A stretch of 6,401 nt of DNA from an uncultured Oscillospiraceae bacterium (GTDB taxonomy: Bacteria; Bacillota; Clostridia; Oscillospirales; Oscillospiraceae), in contig CALWXY010000147.1 of assembly GCA_944385595.1 (NCBI GenBank), positions 1 to 6,401 of the forward strand, in the 5' to 3' direction. This document shows, one piece after another, positions 1-6,046 of this stretch (positions within the stretch are counted from its first letter, which is position 1; the number at the start of each line of letters is the position of its first letter). The notes beneath the pieces are model-generated. The model was not told where the DNA came from. It saw only the letters and a list, made by a program, of their open reading frames with translations, and made no database searches. The position numbers and the translations under genes were made by a program.

Positions 1-1083
1 GGCCCCGACTTTGACGAGTTCCCCGTGGGCTCCAAAATCAGCATGACCATCATCGCCGAGGTCGCCGGCAAGAACATGCAGAGCGACTTCGAGCCCGTCA
101 TGGAGCGTAAAATCCACAACTTCTTCAACTGCATCGAGAACGTCTACCACACCGGCCAGCGCGATATGATCCGCATCCGCGTCAGCAAAAACGCCTTCGA
201 GGCCGGCTTCCGCGCGCGCCACTTCGGCGAGGTGCTCTACGCCAAGCTCAAGAGCGAGTTCGAGGCCGTCGTCGACAAGTGCCAGGTCACGATTTGCACC
301 GTCCCCGAGAAGAACAAGGAGCTGCGCGTCATGGCCAACGAGGTGTACGACAAGCGCGACGAGCGCCTCAAGTCCCTCACCGACGAGAGCGTCGACGTGT
401 TATACACCTGCATACTGTGCCAGAGCTTCTCTCCGTCGCACGTCTGCATAGTCACGCCGGAGCGCCTCGGCCTCTGCGGCGCCGTCTCCTGGCTCGACGC
501 CAAGGCCACCAATGAGCTCGACCCCAACGGCCCCTGCCAGATAGTCACCAAGCTCAACTGCTACGACGAGCGCACCGGCGCCTACGGCGACGTCGACGAG
601 GCCGTCAACAAGTACTCCCACGGCGCGCTTGAGCACGTCACGCTGTACTCCATCATGGAGGATCCGATGACCTCCTGCGGCTGCTTCGAGTGCATCTGCG
701 GCATAGAGCCGTGCTCCAACGGCGTCGTCATCACCAACCGCGAGCACGCGGGCATGACCCCGCTGGGCATGACCTTCTCCGAGATGGCTTCCATGACCGG
801 CGGCGGTGTGCAGACTCCGGGCTTCATGGGCCACGGCAAGCACTTCATCGCCTCGAAGAAGTTTATGAAGGCCGAGGGCGGCGTCGCCCGCATCGTCTGG
901 ATGCCGAAGGCGCTGAAGGAGACCGTCCGCGACAAGCTCAACGCCACCGCGAAGGAGCTCTACGACATCGATGACTTCGTCGACATGATCGGCGACGAGA
1001 CCATCACCGAGGACGCCGAGGGCCTCATGAACTACCTCGCCGAGAAGGGACACCCCGCGCTCGGCATGGATCCGCTGTTCTGA
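1..1083 (+). CDS. acsB: Acetyl-CoA synthase (CODH/ACS beta subunit), C-terminal half, 5' partial
   Basis: AcsB joins a methyl group from the corrinoid protein, CO made by CO dehydrogenase, and CoA into acetyl-CoA at the cytoplasmic Ni-Ni-[4Fe-4S] A-cluster. The reading frame is open from base 1, so the gene enters from the left; 360 residues are present, about half of the usual 730 or so. They cover the end of the middle domain and all of the A-cluster domain. All six expected cluster cysteines are visible: residues 137, 140, 149 and 159 (codons at 409, 418, 445, 475) and the Cys-Gly-Cys at 226-228 (codons 676 and 682). Their spacing equals that of Moorella thermoacetica C506, C509, C518, C528, C595 and C597 as I recall that sequence. 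The conserved C-terminal ending EKGHPALGMDP is intact. The CO dehydrogenase-binding N-terminal domain lies outside. The in-frame GTG at 25 is internal and not a start. Family assignment is very secure. Confidence 0.97.
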   Translation, partial: GPDFDEFPVGSKISMTIIAEVAGKNMQSDFEPVMERKIHNFFNCIENVYHTGQRDMIRIRVSKNAFEAGFRARHFGEVLYAKLKSEFEAVVDKCQVTICTVPEKNKELRVMANEVYDKRDERLKSLTDESVDVLYTCILCQSFSPSHVCIVTPERLGLCGAVSWLDAKATNELDPNGPCQIVTKLNCYDERTGAYGDVDEAVNKYSHGALEHVTLYSIMEDPMTSCGCFECICGIEPCSNGVVITNREHAGMTPLGMTFSEMASMTGGGVQTPGFMGHGKHFIASKKFMKAEGGVARIVWMPKALKETVRDKLNATAKELYDIDDFVDMIGDETITEDAEGLMNYLAEKGHPALGMDPLF

Positions 1084-1106
1084 TTCAATCTATACCATCG
1101 ACCTCA

Positions 1107-1130
1107 CTCCGGCCCGGAAACGGGCTGGAG
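1107..1130 (+). terminator. GC-rich hairpin between acsB and acsD (possible weak terminator or mRNA processing/stability element)
   Basis: Bases 1107-1116 (CTCCGGCCCG) pair with 1121-1130 (CGGGCTGGAG) in a 10-bp stem with one G-U pair, closed by a GAAA tetraloop; A1106 and T1131 can extend it by one pair. Only three T residues follow (1131-1133), so it is a poor match to a strong intrinsic terminator. It begins 23 bases after the acsB stop codon. It may partly terminate transcription, protect the 3' end of the acsB message, or mark a processing site between acsB and the corrinoid-protein genes. The structure is plain in the sequence; its role is inference. Confidence 0.5.
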
Positions 1131-1131
1131 T

Positions 1132-1160
1132 TTGGCCGGTTTAAGGCACACATTAATTAT
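1132..1160 (+). promoter_or_regulatory. Possible internal promoter ahead of acsD
   Basis: Just after the hairpin the composition turns AT-rich (about 1141-1177), which is striking in this GC-rich window. A TTGGCC box at 1132-1137 and an AATTAT box at 1155-1160, 17 bases apart, each match the sigma-A consensus at four of six positions. This would allow acsDCE-acsV to be transcribed separately from acsB. The match is weak, and AT-rich leaders also occur simply to keep a ribosome binding site unstructured, so this is only a candidate. Confidence 0.22.
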
Positions 1161-1177
1161 TAGAAAAAACATTTATC

Positions 1178-1184
1178 AGGAGGG
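1178..1184 (+). promoter_or_regulatory. Strong ribosome binding site that fixes the acsD start
   Basis: AGGAGGG ends seven bases before the ATG at 1192. It decides between that ATG and a TTG at 1132 in the same frame, which would add 20 residues that overlap the spacer and have no ribosome binding site of their own. The first residues after the ATG (MAFKRNPQKFPG) also look like a typical start of this family. Confidence 0.85.
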
Positions 1185-1191
1185 CAATTTT

Positions 1192-2133
1192 ATGGCATTC
1201 AAGCGTAATCCCCAGAAATTCCCCGGCGCGACCAAAACTGTGGTCATCGGCACGGGGGACAGGGCTGTTACTCTTGGCGGAGAAAACGTGATGCCGCTGT
1301 ACAGCTTTGACGCACCCATCGAGAACAGACCCAAGGTTGGAGTCGAGATCAGCGATTCCGGTTATGACAAGAACGTGCCCGGCATCGCCGCGTACTACGC
1401 CGGCGCCGAGACCATAGCCGATATCGCGAAGAAGGCCGCCGCCATGCCCGGCGCCGACTTCATCGCCATCAGCCTCGAGGGCGCCGACCCCAACGGCGAG
1501 AACAAGTCTGTCGATGAGTGCGTCGAGCTCTGCAAGGCCGTCGGCGAGGCCGTCGACCTGCCCATAGTCGTGCTGGGCTGCAAGAACCACGACAAGGACG
1601 CCAAGCTCTTTGAGAAAATCTCCGACGCGCTCCAGGGCAAGAACATACTGGTCATGTCCGCCAGCGAGGAGAACTACAAGACCGTCTCCGCCTCCGCCGG
1701 CCTGGCCTACAGCCAGAAGATAGGCGCCGAGTCCGCCGTCGATATAAACCTCGCGAAGCAGCTGAACGTGCTCATCAGCCAGATGGGCGTCGCCGCTGAC
1801 AACGTTGTCATGAACGTTGGTTCTGCGGCCGCCGGCTACGGCTTTGAGTATGTCGCCTCCACCATGGACAGAGTTAAGGCAGCGGCTCTTGCCCAGAACG
1901 ATAACATGCTTCAGAATCCCATCGTCACCCCCGTTTCGGATGACGCGTGGAGCGTGAAGGAGTCCATCGTCTCCGAGGCCGACTTCCCCGAGTGGGGGCC
2001 GACTGAGAAGCGCGGCGTCGCCATGGAGATTACCACCGCCGCAGCCTGCCTCGCCTCCGGCTCCAATGCCGTCATACTCAGGCATCCCGAGTCCGTCGCG
2101 GCGATAGCGAAGTTCATCGGCGAACTGATGTAA
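1192..2133 (+). CDS. acsD: Corrinoid iron-sulfur protein (CFeSP), small subunit
   Basis: AcsD is the small, TIM-barrel subunit of the cytoplasmic CFeSP heterodimer, which carries the methyl group from AcsE to acetyl-CoA synthase. The barrel forms part of the pocket around the cobamide held by AcsC; the subunit has no metal cluster of its own. The product is 313 residues, close to the family's usual 310-325, so it is complete. Features that support the call are the N-terminal stretch with VTLGGENVMPLYSFD (about residues 26-40) and NRPKVGVEI (about 45-53), the barrel strands DFIAISLEGADPN and PIVVLGCKN, the NVVMNVGSAAAGYGFEY segment and the later FPEWGPTEKRGVAMEI segment. The stop codon is 15 bases before acsC, so the two subunits are co-translated, which suits an equimolar complex. 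Codon choice is uneven: the 5' end and about 1796-1960 use more T-ending codons than the rest. The family call is secure. Confidence 0.95.
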   Translation: MAFKRNPQKFPGATKTVVIGTGDRAVTLGGENVMPLYSFDAPIENRPKVGVEISDSGYDKNVPGIAAYYAGAETIADIAKKAAAMPGADFIAISLEGADPNGENKSVDECVELCKAVGEAVDLPIVVLGCKNHDKDAKLFEKISDALQGKNILVMSASEENYKTVSASAGLAYSQKIGAESAVDINLAKQLNVLISQMGVAADNVVMNVGSAAAGYGFEYVASTMDRVKAAALAQNDNMLQNPIVTPVSDDAWSVKESIVSEADFPEWGPTEKRGVAMEITTAAACLASGSNAVILRHPESVAAIAKFIGELM

Positions 2134-2148
2134 GGGAGGACGAAAATA

Positions 2149-3480
2149 ATGGCACTTAAAGGACTTGACATATTCAAGCTCACTCCGAAGACCAACTGCA
2201 AGGAGTGCGGCAACCCCACCTGCATGGCATTCGCCATGAAGGTCGCCCAGGGCAGCGTGCCCATAGAGAAATGCCCCCACCTGTCGGCTGAGGCTCTGGC
2301 CACTCTGAGCGAGGCCACCGCGCCCCCGATGAAGAGCATCAAGATAGGCGCCGGAGAGGCCGAGCATACCCTCGGCGGCGAGACCGTGCTCTATCGCCAC
2401 GACAAGACCTTTGTCTCCAGAAACCTCTTCGCCGTCTCCGTCTGCGCCTCCTGCTTCGATGAGAAGCTGCCCGAGATCGAGAAAATCGACTACGAGCGCA
2501 TAGGCGAGCGTGAGTACGTCGAGCTTATCAACTGCGTGTACAACGGCGACAAGGCCGCCTACGTCGAGCTCGTTAAGAAGGCCGCTGCCACCGGACGCAC
2601 CCTCGTGCTCGAGTGCCAGTGCCCGGACGCCGCCCGCGCCGCCCTCGAGGTCTGCGCCGCCGGCAAGCCCGTTCTGAACGGCGCCACCCCCGAGAACTAC
2701 GAGGAGATGAGCAAGCTCGCCACCGAGTTCGGCGTCGTCCTCGGCGTCACCGCCGGTGATATCGACGCGCTGTACGACACCGTCGCCGCCATCGAGAAGC
2801 TCGGCAACAAGAACCTCGTCGTCGACGTGGGCGTCGGCTCCGTGAAGGACGCCTTCGCCACCGCCGTCCAGGTTCGCCGCGCCGCCCTGAAGGATCAGGA
2901 CCGCACCTTCGGCTACCCCTCCATCGTCAATGTCGGCAAGCTCGCCGCCGGAGACGAGAACATGCAGACCGCTCTGGCATCCCTGTTCACCATGAAGTAC
3001 GGCTCCATCGTCGTCATGGAGAACATGAGCTACGCCCAGGCCCTCGCCCTCTACGGCCTGCGCCAGAACATCTACACCGACCCGCAGAAGCCGATGAAGG
3101 TCGAGCCGGGCATCTACCCGCTCAACGGCGGCGACGAGAACTCCGTCTGCGTCACCACCGTCGATTTCGCGCTGACCTACTTCGTCGTCAGCGGTGAGCT
3201 GGAGCGCTCCGGCGTGCCCATGAACCTGCTCATCTCCGACGCCGGCGGCTACTCCGTCCTGACCGCCTGGGCCGCCGGTAAGCTGAGCGCGGGCTCCATC
3301 GAGAAGTTCTTCAAGCAGTTCGACATCGAGGGCAAGATTAAAAACCGCACCCTCGTCATCCCCGGCAAGGTCGCCGTCCTGAAGGGCGAGATTGAGGAGC
3401 GCCTGCCCGGCTGGAAGATAGTCGTCGCGCCGAACGAGGCCGTCGGCCTGGTGAAGTTCTTCAAAGAGCTCAACGCCTGA
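2149..3480 (+). CDS. acsC: Corrinoid iron-sulfur protein (CFeSP), large subunit
   Basis: AcsC is the large CFeSP subunit. It holds a [4Fe-4S] cluster and, in its C-terminal domain, the cobamide that cycles between Co(I) and methyl-Co(III). At the N-terminus, Cys17, Cys20, Cys25 and Cys42 form the CX2CX4CX16C pattern of the family's low-potential cluster, followed by a TIM-barrel region that includes the LGGETVLYRHDKTF stretch (about 74-87). The C-terminal 120 residues (from about FALTYFVVSGELERSG onward) match the flavodoxin-like cobamide-binding domain. The length, 443 residues, matches the characterised proteins (about 445). The start is supported by GGGAGGA at 2134-2140, eight bases upstream and touching the acsD stop codon. 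Codon use is strongly C/G-ending and mostly ATC for isoleucine (by hand count 14 ATC, 5 ATA, 2 ATT), as expected of an abundant enzyme. It partners AcsD, AcsE, AcsB and AcsV, all encoded here. Confidence 0.96.
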   Translation: MALKGLDIFKLTPKTNCKECGNPTCMAFAMKVAQGSVPIEKCPHLSAEALATLSEATAPPMKSIKIGAGEAEHTLGGETVLYRHDKTFVSRNLFAVSVCASCFDEKLPEIEKIDYERIGEREYVELINCVYNGDKAAYVELVKKAAATGRTLVLECQCPDAARAALEVCAAGKPVLNGATPENYEEMSKLATEFGVVLGVTAGDIDALYDTVAAIEKLGNKNLVVDVGVGSVKDAFATAVQVRRAALKDQDRTFGYPSIVNVGKLAAGDENMQTALASLFTMKYGSIVVMENMSYAQALALYGLRQNIYTDPQKPMKVEPGIYPLNGGDENSVCVTTVDFALTYFVVSGELERSGVPMNLLISDAGGYSVLTAWAAGKLSAGSIEKFFKQFDIEGKIKNRTLVIPGKVAVLKGEIEERLPGWKIVVAPNEAVGLVKFFKELNA

Positions 3481-3500
3481 GACACATAAATAAGCCAAGC

Positions 3501-3526
3501 CCCCGTCCCCGCCGCAGGGGACGGGG
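3501..3526 (+). other. Perfect 10-bp hairpin between acsC and acsE
   Basis: CCCCGTCCCC at 3501-3510 pairs perfectly with GGGGACGGGG at 3517-3526 across a six-base GCCGCA loop. It starts 20 bases after the acsC stop. No T-run follows (the next bases are CGCACACAAA), so it does not look like an intrinsic terminator. A very stable hairpin here could block 3'-to-5' exonucleases and stabilise the upstream acsDC message, or mark a processing point, with acsE translated from its own ribosome binding site at 3545-3550. The structure is seen directly; the function is inferred. Confidence 0.55.
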
Positions 3527-3555
3527 CGCACACAAATACTTATTGGAGGATAGTT

Positions 3556-4341
3556 ATGGGAAAATTTGTTGTTATCGGTGAGCGCATCCACTGCATCTCG
3601 CCCGTCATCCGCGAAGCCATGGCCACCCGCAATCCCGAGCCCATACTCAAGAGGGCCAAGGAGCAGCTCGACGCCGGAGCCACCTACCTCGACCTCAATA
3701 TCGGCCCCGCCGAGCGCGACGGCGAGGAGCTCATGAAGTGGGGCGTCCAGCTCCTGCAGGAGAACTTCGACAACGTCCCCCTCGCCCTGGACACCGCGAA
3801 TATGAAGGCCATCGAGGCCGGCATCAGCGTGTACAACCGCTCCAAGGGCAAGCCCATAGTCAACTCCGCCGACGCGGGCGACCGCATCGGCTACATCGAC
3901 CTCGCCGCGGCCAACGAGGCCATAGTCATAGCGCTGTGTTCCAAGGCCGGTATCCCCTCGGATAACGACGAGCGCATGAGCTACTGCCAGGAGATGCTCG
4001 AGCGCGGCATGATGAACGGCATGGAGGCCGAGGACATGTGGTTCGACCCCCTGTTCCTTGTCATCAAGGGCATGCAGGAGAAGCAGGTCGAGATGCTCGA
4101 GTTCATCAAAATGCTGTCCGACATGGGCTTCAACTCCACCGGCGGCCTCTCCAACGTCTCCAACGGCATGCCGAAGCATGTCCGCCCGATAGTCGACGCC
4201 GCCATGATCGCCATGGCCATGCAGGCCGGTCTGACCTCCGCCATACTCAACCCCTGCGACCAGCGCATGATGGAGACCATCAAGTCCTGCGACATCATCA
4301 AGAACAACTATCTGTACGCCGACTCCTTCCTCGAGATGTGA
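3556..4341 (+). CDS. acsE: 5-methyltetrahydrofolate:corrinoid iron-sulfur protein methyltransferase (MeTr)
   Basis: AcsE transfers the methyl group of 5-methyltetrahydrofolate to the Co(I) of CFeSP, joining the folate branch of the Wood-Ljungdahl pathway to the carbonyl branch in the cytoplasm. It is a single pterin-binding TIM barrel of 261 residues, against 262 in Moorella. Recognisable elements in order are VIGERIHCI (6-14), LDLNIGP (45-51), ALDTANMKAIEAG (77-89), IVNSADA (101-107), the FDPL strand (163-166) and GGLSNVSNG (196-204). Asp79, Asn103, Asp164 and Asn200 correspond to the folate-binding Asp75, Asn96, Asp160 and Asn199 of the Moorella enzyme as I recall them; Asn200 would be the residue that hydrogen-bonds N5. 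GGAGGA at 3545-3550 supports the ATG. A 75-base spacer with a stable hairpin separates it from acsC. No cobamide domain is fused, which fits its use of CFeSP rather than methionine synthase chemistry. Confidence 0.95.
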   Translation: MGKFVVIGERIHCISPVIREAMATRNPEPILKRAKEQLDAGATYLDLNIGPAERDGEELMKWGVQLLQENFDNVPLALDTANMKAIEAGISVYNRSKGKPIVNSADAGDRIGYIDLAAANEAIVIALCSKAGIPSDNDERMSYCQEMLERGMMNGMEAEDMWFDPLFLVIKGMQEKQVEMLEFIKMLSDMGFNSTGGLSNVSNGMPKHVRPIVDAAMIAMAMQAGLTSAILNPCDQRMMETIKSCDIIKNNYLYADSFLEM

Positions 4342-4357
4342 GTCCGGACGCAAGTCT

Positions 4358-6043
4358 ATGCAGTACAGAGTCACATTCAAGCTCGAAAGCGGCGGAGACC
4401 ATAAGGTCTCTGCTGCTTTTGGCGAAAATATACTTGAGCTGGCCAACCGCGCCGGGGTCGACATCGACGCGCCATGCTCAGGCAACGGCACCTGCGGCAA
4501 ATGCCGCCTGCGCCTTATCTCCGGCGCTGTCGACGTGACACCCAATACCCACCTCAGCGACGAGGACTACGAGGACGGCTGGCGTCTGGCCTGCCAGTCC
4601 GCCGTCGCCGGAGACGCGAGCTTTTTCGTGCCCGGCTCGGCTGAGGCGTACAAGTCCGGCATCCGCACCGCCGACCTCAGCTCCCCGCAGGAGACGGAGC
4701 TCTACGAGCGCGAGATGGCCGGAATTTTTTCAACAGGTCTGAAAAAAGGCGTCGCCGCGGCGCGGGAGGACGACTACGGCATAGCGGTCGACATAGGCAC
4801 GACCACTGTGACCGCCGCCCTCATCCGCCTGAGCGACGGACAAGTGGCCGCGAAGGCCAGCGCCGGCAACGGGCAGATCAGATACGGGGCCGACGTCATA
4901 AATCGCATAATCCAGTCGTCCAAGCCCGGCGGGCGCGATAAGCTGCGCCGCGCCGTCTGCGAGGACACGATAGTCCCGATGATGGAGACCATGCTCAAAT
5001 CCGCCGATGTCGAGGGCAATCGCGTGCGCCGCTGCGTCATAGCGGGCAACACGACCATGGAGCACCTGTTCGTCGGGGAGGACGCCGAGTCCATACGGCT
5101 CGAGCCGTACGTCCCCGCGTTTCTGGAGCTGCACGGCAAAAAGGCCGCCGAGCTGCGCCTGCCCATAAACCCGGAGGCGGAGGTGCTGTTCGCGCCGAAC
5201 GTCGGCAGCTATGTCGGCGGCGACATCACGGCGGGCACGCTCACAACGCTGCTCTGGAACAGCAATGAGCTGTCGCTGTTCATTGACCTCGGCACAAACG
5301 GCGAGCTGGTCTACGGCAACGCCGACTATATGCTCTGCTGCGCGTGCAGCGCCGGCCCCGCCTTCGAGGGCGGCGATATAAGCTGCGGCATGAGAGCCAC
5401 CGTCGGCGCGATAGAGAGCTGCGCCATCGACGAGGAGACCATGGAGCCGAGCTACGAGGTCGTCGGGGGAGAGGGAACTGTCCCCGCCGGACTCTGCGGC
5501 AGCGGCCTCATCGACACCATCAGCGAGCTGTTCCGCTGCGGGATAATCTCGCCGAAAGGCAAATTCGTCCGCGACGGACGCAGAATAAGGCGCGACGAGT
5601 ACGGCGCGGCCTACGTCCTCGCCTTCTCCGAGGAGACCGGCGGCAGGGACGTCGAGCTGAATGAGATCGATATCGACAACTTCATCCGCGCCAAAGGCGC
5701 CATATTCTCCGCCATACGAACCATGCTGAACTCGCTGGATATGACAGTCGACGCCATAGACCACATCTACCTCGCCGGAGGCATAGGCAGCGGCATAGAC
5801 ATAGAGAAGGCCATCAGCATAGGCATGCTGCCGCGCGCGGAGCTGTCGAAATACAGCTATATAGGCAATAGCTCGCTGTTCGGCGCCTGCGCCATGCTCA
5901 TCTCCGATGAGGCGGCGGACAAGGTGTTCGAGATTGGCAGAAACATGACCTATATAGAGCTGTCGTCCCACCCCGGATATATGGACGAATTCGTCGCCGC
6001 CTGCTTCCTGCCGCACACCGACGCGAGCCTGTTTGAGGATTGA
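4358..6043 (+). CDS. acsV: ATP-dependent reductive activator of CFeSP (RACo-like, 2Fe-2S ferredoxin + DUF4445/ASKHA)
   Basis: The protein restores CFeSP after accidental oxidation to Co(II): an N-terminal [2Fe-2S] domain supplies the electron and an ASKHA-fold ATPase domain drives the uphill transfer. Cys40, Cys46, Cys49 and Cys79 (CX5CX2CX29C) form a plant-type ferredoxin centre in residues 1-95. Residues 96-141 are a linker, and the ASKHA part (142-561) shows the phosphate loop DIGTTT (145-150), GPAFEGG (333-339), the second nucleotide loop DLGTNGE (310-316) and the adenosine motif AGGIGSG (473-479). At 561 residues it is about 70 shorter than the RACo of Carboxydothermus (about 630), apparently because that protein's middle domain is absent. 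It begins 16 bases after acsE with no clear Shine-Dalgarno (only a GGA at 4346-4348) and uses many ATA codons, which suggests catalytic-level expression. Related DUF4445 activators serve methyltransferase corrinoid proteins, but its place right after acsDCE argues that CFeSP is the partner. Confidence 0.92.
   Translation: MQYRVTFKLESGGDHKVSAAFGENILELANRAGVDIDAPCSGNGTCGKCRLRLISGAVDVTPNTHLSDEDYEDGWRLACQSAVAGDASFFVPGSAEAYKSGIRTADLSSPQETELYEREMAGIFSTGLKKGVAAAREDDYGIAVDIGTTTVTAALIRLSDGQVAAKASAGNGQIRYGADVINRIIQSSKPGGRDKLRRAVCEDTIVPMMETMLKSADVEGNRVRRCVIAGNTTMEHLFVGEDAESIRLEPYVPAFLELHGKKAAELRLPINPEAEVLFAPNVGSYVGGDITAGTLTTLLWNSNELSLFIDLGTNGELVYGNADYMLCCACSAGPAFEGGDISCGMRATVGAIESCAIDEETMEPSYEVVGGEGTVPAGLCGSGLIDTISELFRCGIISPKGKFVRDGRRIRRDEYGAAYVLAFSEETGGRDVELNEIDIDNFIRAKGAIFSAIRTMLNSLDMTVDAIDHIYLAGGIGSGIDIEKAISIGMLPRAELSKYSYIGNSSLFGACAMLISDEAADKVFEIGRNMTYIELSSHPGYMDEFVAACFLPHTDASLFED
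6035..6039 (+). promoter_or_regulatory. Ribosome binding site of the DUF3786 gene, inside the end of acsV
   Basis: GAGGA lies within the last codons of acsV, seven bases before the ATG at 6047. Ribosomes finishing acsV would stop just three bases before the next start, so the two proteins are probably translationally coupled. Confidence 0.7.
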
Positions 6044-6046
6044 GCA

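Noticed and set aside
25..1083. GTG at 25 as a true start of acsB
   Set aside because: The frame stays open to base 1 and the residues before it (GPDFDEFP) match the internal acetyl-CoA synthase sequence, so the gene is simply cut by the window edge.
1132..1191. TTG start giving acsD a 20-residue N-terminal extension
   Set aside because: No ribosome binding site precedes the TTG, the extra residues are not family-like, and AGGAGGG sits seven bases before the ATG at 1192.
4342..4349. GTCCGGAC palindrome in the acsE-acsV spacer as an operator
   Set aside because: An eight-base palindrome of this composition is expected by chance in GC-rich DNA, and nothing else about the spacer suggests a regulator site.
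1153..4545. Very long (1130-codon) open frame on the minus strand across acsD, acsC and acsE
   Set aside because: Its residues are low-complexity (Gly, Ala, Val, Leu, Asp, His), as expected of the antisense of GC-rich C/G-ending codons, and the plus-strand genes there are unmistakable.
4739..4750. Possible -1 frameshift site at the A6 run in acsV
   Set aside because: The zero frame reads CTG AAA AAA GGC, which does not give a proper X-XXY-YYZ heptamer, and the reading frame continues intact with conserved ASKHA motifs.
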